From positions 136,232,615-136,296,614 of the forward strand of contig OW121848.1 of NCBI GenBank assembly GCA_933228895.1: a stretch of 64,000 nt of DNA, in the 5' to 3' direction. This document shows positions 44,481 to 57,450 of this stretch, piece by piece (the stretch's first letter is position 1; every line of letters begins with the position of its first letter). This DNA comes from Platycnemis pennipes. Its lineage: Eukaryota > Arthropoda > Insecta > Odonata > Platycnemididae. A program made the translations under genes and the position numbers. The notes below the pieces were generated by a model that saw nothing but the letters and a program-made list of their open reading frames with translations, did no database searches and had not been told where the DNA came from.

Positions 44481-44935
44481 CTTCCATTCCTATCATTATA
44501 GCTTTCCTCCAGTTATGAAGCGCCTTTTAATGCGGAAACAGACTTGAAAACACCCATGATGATGATAATTTCGACTAGAAAATACCCATGATAATAATCA
44601 GTTGACCCAACCCTTCCATTCCTATTCTTTTACCTTTCCTCCCGGTCTGAAGCACCTATTAGTGTGGAAACAGACTTGAAAACACCCATGATAATTATAA
44701 TTGACGGACAATAATCCCCCATCCTTTCCATTCCTATCCTTATACATTTCCTCCCTGTCTGAAGCACCTATCAGTGAGGACACAGACTTGAAAACACTTA
44801 TGATAATTGAAAAGGACCTTTCCCTTCCATTTCCATCCTAGTACCTTTCCTCCCAGTCTGAAGCACCTATTGGTGTGGAAACAGACTTAAAACACCCATG
44901 ATGATGATAATTGACAAAAGCAATATCAATCTTGA
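44481..44935 (+). repeat. minisatellite, four degenerate units of about 95-131 bases
   Basis: Units begin at about 44483, 44614, 44727 and 44822 with CCTTCCATTCCTATC variants. Each contains CCTTTCCTCCC, a TCTGAAGCACCTATTAGTG block, GGAAACAGACTTGAAAACAC and CCATGAT(A/G)AT. Length variation is in the ATGATAATTGA linker. Confidence 0.8.
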
Positions 44936-45397
44936 CATCGCTGAAAATATTCCCCAGAATAGATGGGAAGGAGTTGCTGCTCGTGAACTTTAGTATGTAC
45001 CCCCTTGCTCACTACTGTTGGCTCTGAGGACTGTGCATATAGTGTGGAAACTGGAATGTGAGAATACAAGAATGAATGGTTTGGGGGCATGACAAACCAT
45101 GTGTGGATTTCCAGACTAATGAGAACTAATTTGGCGTACTGTCAAATATCTTCCTCTGCTCTGTCTGCTTATTTGTACCTTAACTTATCTATCTTGGTAT
45201 TGTCATGCTCACTGTGCCAATCAATAAATATAGTTTGAATTGGGCTGTTTCACTTCATGAATAATTGCATTAGGTGAAGTTTAAAGTGTTAGAAATATGG
45301 TATCTCCAGAATGCACGTGACAGTTATCAATCTGCGCTGTAAAGAGAACTCATTTCTTCAGTTTAGTGTCATCTACTCCTCATGGCATATCAATTAG

Positions 45398-45473
45398 CCC
45401 TCTTACTGCTAACCTTCTGCACTTTTCGTCTGAGATGCAAAAGTCGATACATCTGCTGCTGCACTAAGAGGGT
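45398..45473. repeat. short inverted-repeat element
   Basis: CCCTCTTACTGC at the left is mirrored by GCACTAAGAGGG at the right, about 50 bases apart. It may be a tiny MITE of piggyBac style (CCC start), but TTAA does not flank it on both sides. Confidence 0.4.
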
Positions 45474-48400
45474 TTATGATTCCCTCTGCATAAAAGGACC
45501 TTTTTGAGAATTCATTGTGTAATGTTCTTGCTGTGCTAAAAAGTTCTAGATTATTTTTCATGCACACAGCAGCGAAACTTGGGTCATTTAATAATTATTT
45601 AGTGTGGGATTGCAGTATGTCTCTCTGCCTTTTTTCCTGGCATGGAAATTTTCCTCAGAAGTGAAGCCAGAAACAATTTCTTTAATCTATGTCTTTCTTA
45701 AGAATTAGATTTAATTGTTAACCAATTTTCGAAATTTATGCAGGATCCATTCTTGCATTTTATCATTTTTTTACTTTGTTGCCTGTGGATGAACTTGCTG
45801 AGTTTTTTGACTATAGCAAGTTGTATGTTGCTTGAGAGCAATTCTGCAGCATAACTCATAGTCTGTCTTCTGAGGTTATATGACATCATACTATCACTTC
45901 ACAGTACTATGATGATATGATGTTTTCCTTTCGTAAATGGTACAATATTTCTGCAGAGAAAAAAACCAACTATGGATTATCTACTTAGTAGATAACTTGT
46001 TCTTTTTATCAATTAGATATACAAGGATGATTTTTTTTTGCAATTGTGAGGCACCCTATTCAGTTCACCCCATTCACCCTCTTCAGGGGTTCAAATTGGT
46101 TAGATTAATGGAACTTGAGGAATCAAGATTTGCCATGTTCAGTCGTCATATGTTTTGTAAAACTAGGTAATTAGTTAAATTTTTCTTTAACCTTGATCAC
46201 TTCATGTTAACTGTCTTTCTGTCATTTTTCATAAAAATAATTTTTTTTTATTTGGGACAGTCTATGCTTTTTTTATTTCATATTTTTTGAAAAATTTAGT
46301 AATACCACATACTGTTCCATACATTTAGCATAGCTTTTGGTTGGGACCGGAACCTTAGCTTTGTATTAACAAAATTTCATAATATCTTAGTATCGTTCAT
46401 AGTATCAAGTTTATACTTGTACTTATTAAAAAGTATTGTAATTCAAAGGAGGAAACTAATTAGGCTAAGGGAGTGTGGTAGATTATTTTAATTAATGAAA
46501 ATATTTGGGGGCCAGTGCGAAGTGGACTTGTAGATAGGAAATGATATTGCTGATTGGATGACAAGATATTTAACAATAAAATCAAAGGAAATCCTGTCAA
46601 GGTGGAAAGAATACATGCATTTGAAAACCTATAGGTGGCTACACCAGGTGTGGAATCACGGATCTATCTTTCTCGTTATCGCAATCTTTATCGCTAACGC
46701 TTACCCCGAGAGTAGTGCAGGGTTAACAATAATCATCTATAAAATTCGCTCCACTGATTGTAATTAGCGATTTGAAGTGCTGTATGAAAAATGAAGAATG
46801 GATATCACGTTCTCTCTGAGATAAGTTTAATCAATAAATAACAATAATGGTAGCGCACGCATTATGAAGATCCATGATCGAGGCCCAAGTCTTGATGCTT
46901 ATGCAATGAATGGTTTTGTGAAATTAAAGATATTGACTAAGAGTCCAACAATAAATGATTGTTTGATAGTGTGGTTGTAAGTTTAGGAAAGAAATGGCAA
47001 TGCATGGAAAATAATGTTAATTTTACCTGTTATTTCGTAGCCACAATGCTCAAATGCTTATGTATTGCAGCATTACAGAAGTTGAACAATTTATAATGTT
47101 GTTTCCCATAGGCCATCAGATAATATTCTCATGAGGCACTTTTGTTTGGTATACATCTGATGGCATTGCAAAGAGACACTTACAGGAAGATAAAGCTTAT
47201 GGAACCAAATCACGGAACTGAATTTGATCTTTGCTTAAATTGTGGAAATGTGGTAGTTGTTTAACTTATTAATGGCAGCATTCTGTGCATGTTGAACTAG
47301 CTTGTGACACACCATACTCTTGAATATCTAGAGCTCTTATATCTGTATACTCTGTAAGATGATCTATTAAATTAAAAATGACCCTATATTAGCTGTTTTC
47401 TTGTGGTAATGTAAGATTTCTGTTCAATAATTTTGTTGTAAAATCAATCTTTTGAAGGAGAGAAGTTGTTCCTATGCCCCACAAGTGTGGTATGTATTCT
47501 ATATCTTGCTCTGCTGTCTTGTATCCATGGGTGTCTTACTTGTGATGGATAAACCAAGATGGAATTCCAATGTGTCCATTACGAGATGTTGTCAAGTGTT
47601 ATACTCTATATCATACACGCTATACATATTTGCATGTTTTTAATCACTCCTGACATTTTCATTTTTGGCCATAATAATATCTCCTTTGTTCTCTAATCCT
47701 AATTTTCAATGTTTGGTAAACTGCTGAGCACCTCTTCATTTTACAGAAAGTGCAGGACAAAAAGATGCAATAGTTTTTATTATTCACATTTTCTCTGCAC
47801 ACACTATGCTGTAAGTATAGATAAACATAAAAGCATTTGATGCCTTCCTGAGGTGATGAATCTTAAGTACTGGTTAAGCATATACCAGAACTGTAACTTT
47901 AAAAGCTCATAATCTTGCTTGTTAGGTTTCTTCTAATTCACAGAAATGTGACTTTGGCAATATGTACCTACCTCTTCAGGAATTATGCAAGCATTCAACC
48001 TATGAAGATCATTTTTGCAGACTTAACATAACTTCGTCATTTTATTTTTCTGGAAATGTACAGTGTTGTTTTAGGTTTAAGTACAAATGAAGACACATCT
48101 ATATGAGAGTTTTAATTGGTGTTCTTAAGTGATTATATTATTTTTACTATTTTTGTGAGCTGTATAAACAATGAAGGTCGCTCCATCTGTTGTGACATCA
48201 TTTCATAGAATGTTGTCCAAGTAATAATTTTATCCCCTGTTAATAACTGTTTTCCATTTTAATTTATGGTCATTGATGTGGCCAGTTTGTATAACATATA
48301 TCTTGTGTATTTACATTGTTATATCAGTTCCATTTTCTCCTTCATAAATGCATTTTATTGCTCCTTGATAAGATATGCTATTGCTTGGCCATTGATTGCA

Positions 48401-48829
48401 GATGTGCATGGTTTATTCTATAGCATTTATAACTAAACTTCCTTTTGATAGTGCCACCCTCATTTGCTTGTTCAATAGCTCAATAGTGCTATTTCTTTTA
48501 AGGAATCAATTTAAATGATATTTAGAAATGTTTTTCAGGTGCAGATAGAGTCAAAGCCAACTTTTCATGCTTAAAGCTAAATTTCACAGCATCATTTATG
48601 ACTTTTTGCTTCTTAAAAATCTTCTTTGATCATTTAAAAATAGCAGAAAAGCATATACCTAACTTGTTTGTGTTAATATTCAAATATTACTGGCATTATT
48701 TCTACAGTACTAAATGGTACTTATTGTTCTAGCACTGCATAAGACTTTTTAGTAGTCTAAATCAAATGTGAATGTCCCAGTGGCTATCAGTTCATGGTTA
48801 TTAATGTTTACTTTTTCTTTGGAAAAAAG

Positions 48830-48985
48830 GTTTATCATCTGGAGGAAGGTACTAGCAAGCAAGAGAGATTTACTGACGAAGACCTGGCTGATCATAGTCC
48901 ATTTCCAACACTGCAACAAGCCCTCGAAGTTGTGGACCCACATGTCGGCTTCAATGTTGAGATCAAGTGGACCATGCAACTGAAG
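48830..48985 (+). CDS. GPCPD1: GPCPD1-like gene, exon F with NVEIKW motif
   Basis: The exon has 52 codons, phase 0 on both sides, with acceptor GGAAAAAAG and donor GTATGC. It encodes VYHLEEGTSKQERFTDEDLA, then PFPTLQQALEVVDPHVGFNV and EIKWTMQLK. 'PFPTL..AL' followed by 'VGFNVEIKW' is the conserved GDPD strand carrying the Glu and Lys of the active site. It follows exon E after an intron of about 30.7 kb. The next expected exon of the barrel is not found in the remaining 15 kb, so the gene runs out of the window. Confidence 0.95.
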
Positions 48986-50967
48986 GTATGCTGTAATGCC
49001 TCTTGCATAATCTTTTATAAATTCAGTGTTTCATTGTTCCTAAGTGATTTTGTTGTAATGTGATAATTTTGATATGATGTGCCCATTCTGCCCTTTTCTG
49101 CTTAATGTGATGGAGTATTGCAAATGTGTCATGGCAGTGCTTTTTTGGGCATTAACATTTTTCTAGATTATTGGAATATGGAAATGATATTAGAAGGCCC
49201 CAAGGTAAAAAAATTGGGGCATGAAACTTATTTGAAAACTATATCTAGGCAGTAATAATTAAAACCCTATACAGTTGAACTGCTTGGTAAATGATAACAG
49301 TTAACTTTCTGTGTTTTAAATTTTAATTGTGTGGGTTGTTGAGTATGCTAATTATATTACCCTTCACATGCCTGATGAGATGAAGTGGTCGTGACTGGTA
49401 AATTCTGCTTTCCGATTTTGCATCGGTTTTGACTGAATGCTGACATGATGCCATTAAATGAATGGAATTATATCAGAGTAAATAGTCTTTTAGTTTTATG
49501 GTAGCCAATTTGAAGATGAGATAAATCATCATTTTACTTACAAATAAGAGGAACTAATTGATGGCTTGTGTTTAGGAAAATTTTGAAAAGCCAACTAACC
49601 CTGTCCCTACCAATGACAGGTTTTACCATGTAGATTTTCCTACACAGAGGCTGAATGTAAAATTTGCCCATCAGGCATTTTCCTATGAATGTGGTCATAC
49701 TATGGCAGAAGCAGTTGTTTCTGACCATGGTAGGGCAAGGGGACATAGTTCCAGCAATAGGATTCTCACCTTTTTGGGCCCAAATCAAAGCCGCCGGACC
49801 CATTTGCTAGCCTCAGGACAAGGACAAACCCTTTTCTGAATTTGCCTACAAACTCACAGCAGACATTCTGAGAATTGTTTATTCAGTATTGTTGCAAAAA
49901 TATATTTGGGCATGTGGGTGTTGGTGGGAGAAATCTGTTAATATTAATGTTAGCGTGCCATTTTAAAATTGTGAGGAAACAGCAAAATGTAAGGGATTCA
50001 TTTCCAGATTCATTATTTGGAAAACTACAATAAATTTTTTTAGCCACGATACAGAATAGCATATCTCTGACCATCTTTATCTGATGTGTGGTGGTTGGCA
50101 AATGTGGAATGGGGTCAGGTTGTGGCTCATCTACCGGCCAAGGGTCTGGCACCCAGCTGTTATGGGTCTATACTTGGGAGAAGTGATTGCCTGGGAAATG
50201 TTTCCCCTCAGTAAGCAAGAAAAAAGCACTGTACAGAGGAAAAAAGAGATCGGTCACTCTGGACCCGTGGACTTATTTTTCTTCGTGATCTGCTGGTGCA
50301 AGAGGGTTAAGGGGTATCTGCCATACTTGTAAATTATAAGTTAACTGAAGCAGAGAATTAGCTCAAAATTGATCTAATTTTGTCACCTTTTTGGAAATGA
50401 GAACATGGATAAATTACACCATTGTTTACAAATGAAATGAAAATATACCCATATCTTATGAAATTTTAAGTTTATTGTTCCCTGTGTGCAGGAAATATCA
50501 TTCTTATAAATTGAATAATGTAGTGTGGTAACTGCAATAATGGCACAGAAATGAACTTGGGTTGTTTCACTCCCTAATGAATGGGTAGGTAGTAGACATG
50601 GCCTAATAAGCTAGATTTCAGATGCCTCTAATGTTCATATAGGATAAATAATGTAATTTAAAGACAACATTAATGAAAACATTTACACTTACGTCAAATG
50701 TTCCTAAGTGCCTTGTGACTAAGTGCCAAAGAATGTTTTCCTAAGTTTTGTAAAATTCAGCAAATGTTGAGGCTAGGAAGAGAAACAGGGAGGCATAGTT
50801 TAATCATTATTGTTACTATATTTCATTAGTGACAGTTTTTTATTCTGGGATCCTCTTAAATGGCTAGTTTCACTTAATGGAGGCTTTCAGTATCACATCT
50901 AAAGTTGTATCAGGAATGAAATCTATAATTTGATAACTTTAGGAAATGATTGATAAATATTAGAAAC

Positions 50968-51043
50968 AATTCACATTAATTGCCATGAGAAAAAATTCAC
51001 CTGGACCGGGAAGGTTTTTTTCTCATGGCAATTAATGTGAATT
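50968..51043. repeat. hairpin with a tRNA 3'-end-like loop
   Basis: TTCACATTAATTGCCATGAG is mirrored by CTCATGGCAATTAATGTGAA. The loop contains TTCACCTGGACCGGGAAGG, whose inverse has the T-arm/acceptor pattern CCCGGTCCAGG. The design is the same as the hairpins at 10228 and 15109, with most of the tRNA-like part lost. Confidence 0.55.
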
Positions 51044-54000
51044 TCACTGCTGTTCGCATGGCAGGCTTGAAATATCACCTACAGCACATTTAAAAGTGGT
51101 TAGTGCCTTATTTGATAAAAATTAACCTTGAGGAGTGAGTAGATCTGAACTCTATGTTACTGGAATGCTCCCTCTTTCAGGAATGGAATAATCTATAACA
51201 TGCAACTTATTATTTTTTATAAAACAGAAACAATTATAGTAACTATTTATTATGAATCCCTTCTGCTTTAGGACAAAGTGCGATAAATTCCTCATATATG
51301 TGTACATATTAATATAAACCAGATGTTTTTGACCATCTGAAATTTGGACTCATAATTTTTATCATGGACCCATCAGACACCTTGGTATATTATTTGGTTC
51401 TTTTTAGGGAAAAAATGTTTTCTCCACCCTGGAAATTCCAGTACCTATCAAATCAATGTGAAGGTTTCTGCGGTGCATGGACAGAGATGGCTGCATCTTT
51501 CAATTTTCACCATTTGGTTGTTGTTTTGGAGACAGCAATGCAGTGAAATCCAAAAGATGTAGCCATCACTTGGTGCTTATCAATTAAATAATACGAAGAA
51601 AGGTGATTTTATTCTTTGAATATGCCTTCAATTACTATCAAATACTTCAGAATAGACTTTTAGGCATTTTAATTTTATTCAAACATGTATTTGAGCATAA
51701 CTCGATATTATGACCATGGGCTGGAATTTAATCTGAAAATTTATAATAATGCTCACTGCTAAAAGCAATTTGGCAGACCCTAAATGAATGACTTTGTCAA
51801 AGTAGGCGCATGTACACTGTGGGGGAAGTTTAACAGTATTAGTCAGTTAACCTGGTGTCAGTGTTACTTAAAATTCTAGAGAAAATTTATTCACAATATT
51901 TGTGCAAATACATTTTAGAAATGAGCTGAATGGATGAACCGTTGGAAAATGCTTTCGCAGTATAGTGAAAGATGCATGTTACACATTTTGTTGTGGTTAG
52001 GCCTCATCTTGAAAGTGAGCGTAGGGTATCCATCAAGGAAGATTAAGCCATCCACCATCCAAAGGAAGATTAAGCTTGCAAACTGAGTAAGATTTTGAAG
52101 AAAGGAGTGTATTTAATCTAAAAAAATGCCTAATATTTTGCAGAAATTGTCCCTTCTTCTTGGGAGGACTTGAGTGGGAACCTCTGATCCGTTACTAGAG
52201 AAAGTAAAATGGTGTAAGCAATGGGTTAATATTGTGGGTAAGATTTTTCCTACCACACTACACATCAGGGCAGGCAAATGTGGAATGTAAAAGGGAGACT
52301 GTTGATCAAAAATATTCAAGTTTTCATTTTTCCACCAATGACCATAACTGTAAATGAAGCTAATACTACGTATACGCCAAGTAACTCTTTCCTTATTCTC
52401 AGTTCCTTTTTCCCATTTTTTCGTCAGTAAATAATCAAATTTTCTTCAGTAAATATTGGTGCTCTTACATTTCCTGCTTCACTCTTTTAGTACAAGGTGT
52501 TTTGTTGCTATCTTTAGGTATTAATTGTGGGGTCACTATGATTGGGGAAGGACTCGTGGGAAAAGCTGACGTTTTGGTGTTTTTGAAAGCACATATTCAT
52601 TACAATATATCATTACAAAGCACAAGCAGTTCATGGAAGTTTTGAATATTTGAATTTTTTGGAAAAGAGTTAGTTTGTATCATGTCTACAGTGCTGATTA
52701 TTGTCGAAATTGCCCACTCATTACCCTCTAGCATGCATCTATGTATGTGGAATTTTTAAAAAATCTGTTGAGGTTAGTGTCAATTGCCTCTTTGATGGAG
52801 AAAATTGTGTGCATGAAGAGGAATTAATTTTCACTCTCATTGTCTAACTGCCAAAAACTAGATTGTGGTACATATGTCACTTCCTTTTGCTCTTGGAGTA
52901 AGTGTGAAATGGTGCTGAAAATAACTTCTATTGGAAGCACAAATTATAACCATCTATTCATATCTCTTATAGCATATTATTATCATAATTTTTTGAGTAG
53001 TCAGTGCTTATGTTGGCTCAGCCGGTGGTTTAGTTCCTCTCTTTTGAAACACCCCACAGTTTTTCAGGCCTAAACTTGAGACTACCCTATTGCTGTTATT
53101 GATAGTCCACAATAAATTGCTTTCTTGTGGAAAGCTCCCCATTTTCATATGAACTCACATAAATCTGAAAGCATGTTTGAGGTCCATATCAATTTCCTCA
53201 TAATTTAATCATCTTGTATGTTGCTTTTTTTCAATACCATTATGGAAGAAAAGCAGAGAAGCTAATGCATATATCTACGCACGTTAATCTAAATTGTCAG
53301 TTTAGAGATGATGTAGAGAAAGAAAATTTTTTTTTGAAATAGTGACATAATTTCTTTGAAAATTTTGGCAAACACCATGTTGATGGTGCCTTTGTCTTTG
53401 TATTTGGTGATTTAACGATCTATCCTTGACCAATTGACACACTTCTGCAAACCCCTTAATTTTTCTTCTATTTAAATTTTAGTGCTTTAAAATGCAGTTC
53501 ATTATTTCACAAGCTCCATATGGTTTGAGCTCTTTACCTGTGACCTGTACCTCAAGACTCAATAGGTCACCTGATGGGGTACCTCTGTTTCAACTGGCCC
53601 TTATTCCAAAACATTCTGATTTTCAGGCGTGTCGAGGATCTGATATATTACCCCTACTATTAACTGCTCAGTCAGTGACAGGCTACAGTTCCCATGTGTC
53701 GCTGATTCTATAGTTTTTTTTTATATATATACATTCTGTTTGTAAATTCCTTTGCAGTGTGTCACCACATTCCTTCAATGGTGCTGTAAATGCAGAAGGT
53801 GCTGTGTTTTCTCTCACCTTATACATTTGGCAATTTTTATTTACAAGGAGATAGGTAATATTTGTTGTGATTCCTTCTAAGCTGTTGAAAATTAAAAGGG
53901 TAGCAAAGTGTTTTGTCATGTATCAAACTATTAATGATGGTGGATTATATCTGCTACAGCTCAAAAAATGAACAAATGAGTATTGGCATGAATGACTGTA

Positions 54001-54954
54001 ATGACACCATACTCCTACAATTGATGACATTCCGACAGTGAAAGGGGATGGAGATCTGAAGGGTAAGGGGTGAATACAATGTAAGTAAGCCCATTTCTCA
54101 ATGATGTTTACTTGATGAATATCCCAAGTTATCTTTTTAATTTACTCGGAATTGGATGGCAGCATTTTTTTTGACAGCTCCCAAAGAGTGCCTGGCTTAT
54201 GTGTCGTCGCGGGACTCAATTTTCAATAAGGAGAACGATGCTGGTTCTCATTGTCAAATGAGTAAGCATTTGAATTTAACAGTGAATGGCAGCATTTGAG
54301 TGCAATCATTTCAATTTGTTTGTTCTATAAATTTTCTCTTTAGAAGGAGGAATGCACTGTTCATAAGTTCATTGTCAGGGAGTGACATGTTGTGAAAGTA
54401 GATCTGTGTAATTTAGGATAGTCTTGTGTGGTTACATACCAAGGAAACTTTATGATAGGGTGGATTGTAGGTTTTTGCATGAACAGAGAATAATTGAGGT
54501 ATTTATCTTATTAATGGTGACTTGCTTTTAATCTTAAAACTCTTGGAATTTCATTGACTTAAAAAATTATAAAAAATATGCTCTAGTGTAATAATTTTTC
54601 AATCACATAGATTATTTTCCTTACCTGTGATTTTGACCTGTGCCTGATCAAAATTTAATAATGTAACTGTGTAAAAATACTTCAGTTGTGAGGGAGTTAT
54701 TATGATGTCTTCGGAAAACATGGTTCAGCAGATCAGGCTTGTGGGGGAAAAAAAGAGAAAACTCCAATGTCTATGATACAATGGACATACACGTATTGAC
54801 CAAACTTCATTTCAAGAACAGTGAGAGCTGTGAACTTAAAACACAAAAATAACTCTGAATATGCACAATGAAGTAGTATGAGAAAGTCAAATATGTGCAT
54901 GAAAACTTCACATTTTTGCCAGAAAAATGCATTAGTTCAATACTTGAATAGTTC

Positions 54955-55065
54955 ATAGGGATGGTTGGATCGGATCCGTTGGATCTAAAGATCCGCTGAT
55001 CTTTCATTTCAATCACATCCGAATCCGGATCCAAAGACACAGTGTAAAATTGGATCCAGATCGTA
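54955..55065. repeat. GGATCC/GATCC-rich block, possible hAT-like end
   Basis: TAGGGATGGTTGGATCGGAT is followed by repeated variants of GGATCC and GATCCG, including CCGAATCCGGATCC. The TAGGGATG start followed by a simple motif array resembles ends of certain hAT-type MITEs. No opposite end was identified. Confidence 0.35.
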
Positions 55066-55289
55066 GATTTAAAATTTTTGCAGCTTAGTGATCAAAATGC
55101 CCCTCGAATGGAATGTAGGTACGGTAAATAATGATAAGGAGAGGTTGTGTAACTTGGGTCACGAAATGAGATGAAGATTTTTCCATGCCACTAGAACAAA
55201 ATTAAGAAATCCTCATCTTGACTTTTTTCTCTGTAGGCCCGGATGTGCGAGAAAAATATAAAGCAGAATGTCCGGCGAGTCGCTCATAT

Positions 55290-55350
55290 TTGCCAGATTT
55301 GCTTTAACCTCTGATAGTGTACTGCAGGTCGTGAGTTCAATCCTTATCAT
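55290..55350 (+). repeat. SINE B-box remnant
   Basis: GCAGGTCGTGAGTTCAATCC, followed by TTATCATGG and a T-rich tail, has a good pol III B box (GAGTTCAATCC). I could not find a convincing A box upstream, so this is a degenerate or truncated SINE. Confidence 0.35.
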
Positions 55351-56139
55351 GGTTTTTATTTTTCTTTCACTGATTGTGTCGTAAATTTGATCATCTTCAA
55401 TTTCTAACTAGGAACAGTGGAGTTTCAATAAGTATCGTTTCTTTACCAAGAATGTAGTTTCTTCCAAGGTATAAACAAACCTCCCTAGAGTATTTCATAT
55501 TGTAATGGAACTGAACAAAATAGAGACCTTCTATTTTTCTTTTAATACCAGATTGAAACTAAACATTTGTTTGGTCTCAAATGTCAGTGAAAGCATTTCA
55601 TGCCTATGCCCAAATAAATATTTTTTTTAGTTCACCACACACTACTTTTACAACACTTCCAAATGAAACCACCTTGAAAATTTCTGTTAATCATAGCAAG
55701 TAACATCAAAGACTATAGCGAAATCTCCCATGCTCATTACTTTTAAATTTTCAATTTGTTTTCTTTTTCAAGTAAGTGATTTGTTTTTTCAAGTAATATT
55801 CTTCTGCCTTTGCCATTAGCCTTGGTCTCCTTGTTCCATTGAAGATGAATGGGCTTTTCATGTGTAGTCGACGAGAGTCAAGGATTTATTTTATCTAAAT
55901 TATTATTTTATCTAAATTAAAGTGCAAGTAGTTACCTGAATTATACAGCATTTTTTTAATGTAAAGGTGGACATGATTTTGGAGATTTTACGTAGAGGTA
56001 CAAATCAAGAACATGCAAGAAACACATAAACTCAAAGCACGTAAAAAAAATTTTTGAAGATTTTCACTCAACATTTAGGCTCAGGCTGCCGACTGACCCT
56101 TTTTCTTCCCCTACCGCTGACGGCCAGTTTTCGGAGCCA

Positions 56140-56242
56140 AATATACCATTAGAGGGAACCATGACGTAGCCCTTACGTCGTCAGTCACTCACTAGGGACT
56201 CCCGTGACGTAGATGTTACGTCACAAGCACAGAACGTGTTAA
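56140..56242. repeat. TGACGT-rich block, possible piggyBac-like end
   Basis: Four TGACGT/ACGTCA-type motifs lie within 70 bases (CATGACGTAG, TTACGTCGTC, GTGACGTAG, TTACGTCAC). The block ends in GAACGTGTTAA, which on the other strand starts TTAACACGTTC, like some piggyBac-type ends. No partner end was found. Confidence 0.35.
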
Positions 56243-56814
56243 AATTTAGATTATCAGAAATTCTGTCAATTTGTAAGTCAAAAAATGAAACAAAAATAAA
56301 AAAATTCATCGTTATTGAAAGTGATCGGAAAAAATAATTTATTTCATAATTAAAGTTTCGGAAACATTACATTAACTTTACGATCTATTTTTGAGTGATG
56401 CATTTGTAAGTCTAGTTTAAGCAATAAAAGTACAAAAAAGTGAGTACCCAGGTACAAGGGTTGGAAATTAAGGATGATAAAATATTTTATTAAGTTTTGT
56501 TCAATGTTGTCGTATTTCTCTTCTGTCTGTGGTCATTTTGAGATAAGGAGAATCACCCAGCCACGTCTAAAAAACAGGAGTTGTAGTGAAAGTTGGACAA
56601 TGGCTTCTTAAATGAATGCTTGTTGGCAAATAGTGTATCACATTTCTCTGCCATTATGCTAATAGTTGAGAAAAGCTGTTTGCTTGACCACAGTAGCAGG
56701 ATTAAAAAAGTGATTTAAGTAGCAGTGTGGTAAGGAATGTCCTCCCATGGTTTGAAATTGAAACGTAGTGGAAACTAAATAAATCAGTGAAGTAGCTCGG
56801 ACCACTCAGCACTA

Positions 56815-56880
56815 GGGATATGCGAGTAGTACTTTTTGACCTCTAGTTGAGTTGTAAGTACTCGTGAGTATCGAGTCAAG
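56815..56880. repeat. possible hAT-type MITE end
   Basis: TAGGGATATGCGAGTAGTAC is followed by GTAAGTACTCGTGAGTATCG, a short array of CGAGTA/TACTCG variants. This is a known style of insect hAT MITE termini. The other end is not seen. Confidence 0.3.
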
Positions 56881-57450
56881 TTTGTACATTATTGTCCATG
56901 AGTGAAGAGACCCAGTTTTTACTTAAGTCATCGCAATTAAAGTTAGCCAGCAATCCGACTATCAAATCGGCAGGTCTACCTACCTTATGCATAATTAAAA
57001 AAACAGTAAAATTAATATGGCACTTAGCGCAGGCCAAAAGACCTAAAGGAAATTTTCTGGTAACACTCGAAATAAGAAAATTACCTTCATTCCTAGGATT
57101 ACTCAAAAATGTGTAAATGAGCCTGCAGTATGGTACATAGAGTTAACTTAGGCATAATATGAGGCCTACATGAATGACATGCCCTATTAATTTGTAATGA
57201 AAGTAAGCCAGGAAGCAAAATATTTTTTCTTAAGGAATACATAAGCCTAATTAGAAGAGTATTCCTTGTATTTCGCATTCCTATCTATTTCTTTTCAGAG
57301 CTAAACGCTTTCTCAGCAATGTCGTGTAGGCTGGGAGGGTTAGTCCAGCAGTACAGTGAATTTCATACAAAATGCCTTGTTTGTGCGGAAAATATTTGAT
57401 AAGCTCGCGCCTCAAATTTATGATTGGCCGTCAGTTACATACATAGTTTT

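Larger units (their letters stand above)
18091..48829 (+). other. GPCPD1 intron E-F, 30.7 kb, repeat-rich
   Basis: The intron runs from GTGTGT to GGAAAAAAG. Named elements inside are listed separately. In the stretches 18091-19173, 20084-21637, 22206-22840, 22900-24140, 28921-31540, 31681-34110, 34200-36728, 43816-44480 and 44935-48829 I see AT-rich sequence with no supportable gene, RNA or bounded repeat, apart from short hairpins noted elsewhere. Confidence 0.75.

Noticed and set aside
48749..48983. Antisense frame opposite exon F
   Set aside because: It is explained by the codon structure of the real exon on the + strand; no independent support.
56892..57116. Overlapping frames on both strands near 56876-57116
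   Set aside because: Both strands are open over the same bases and neither has a recognisable domain or splice signals.
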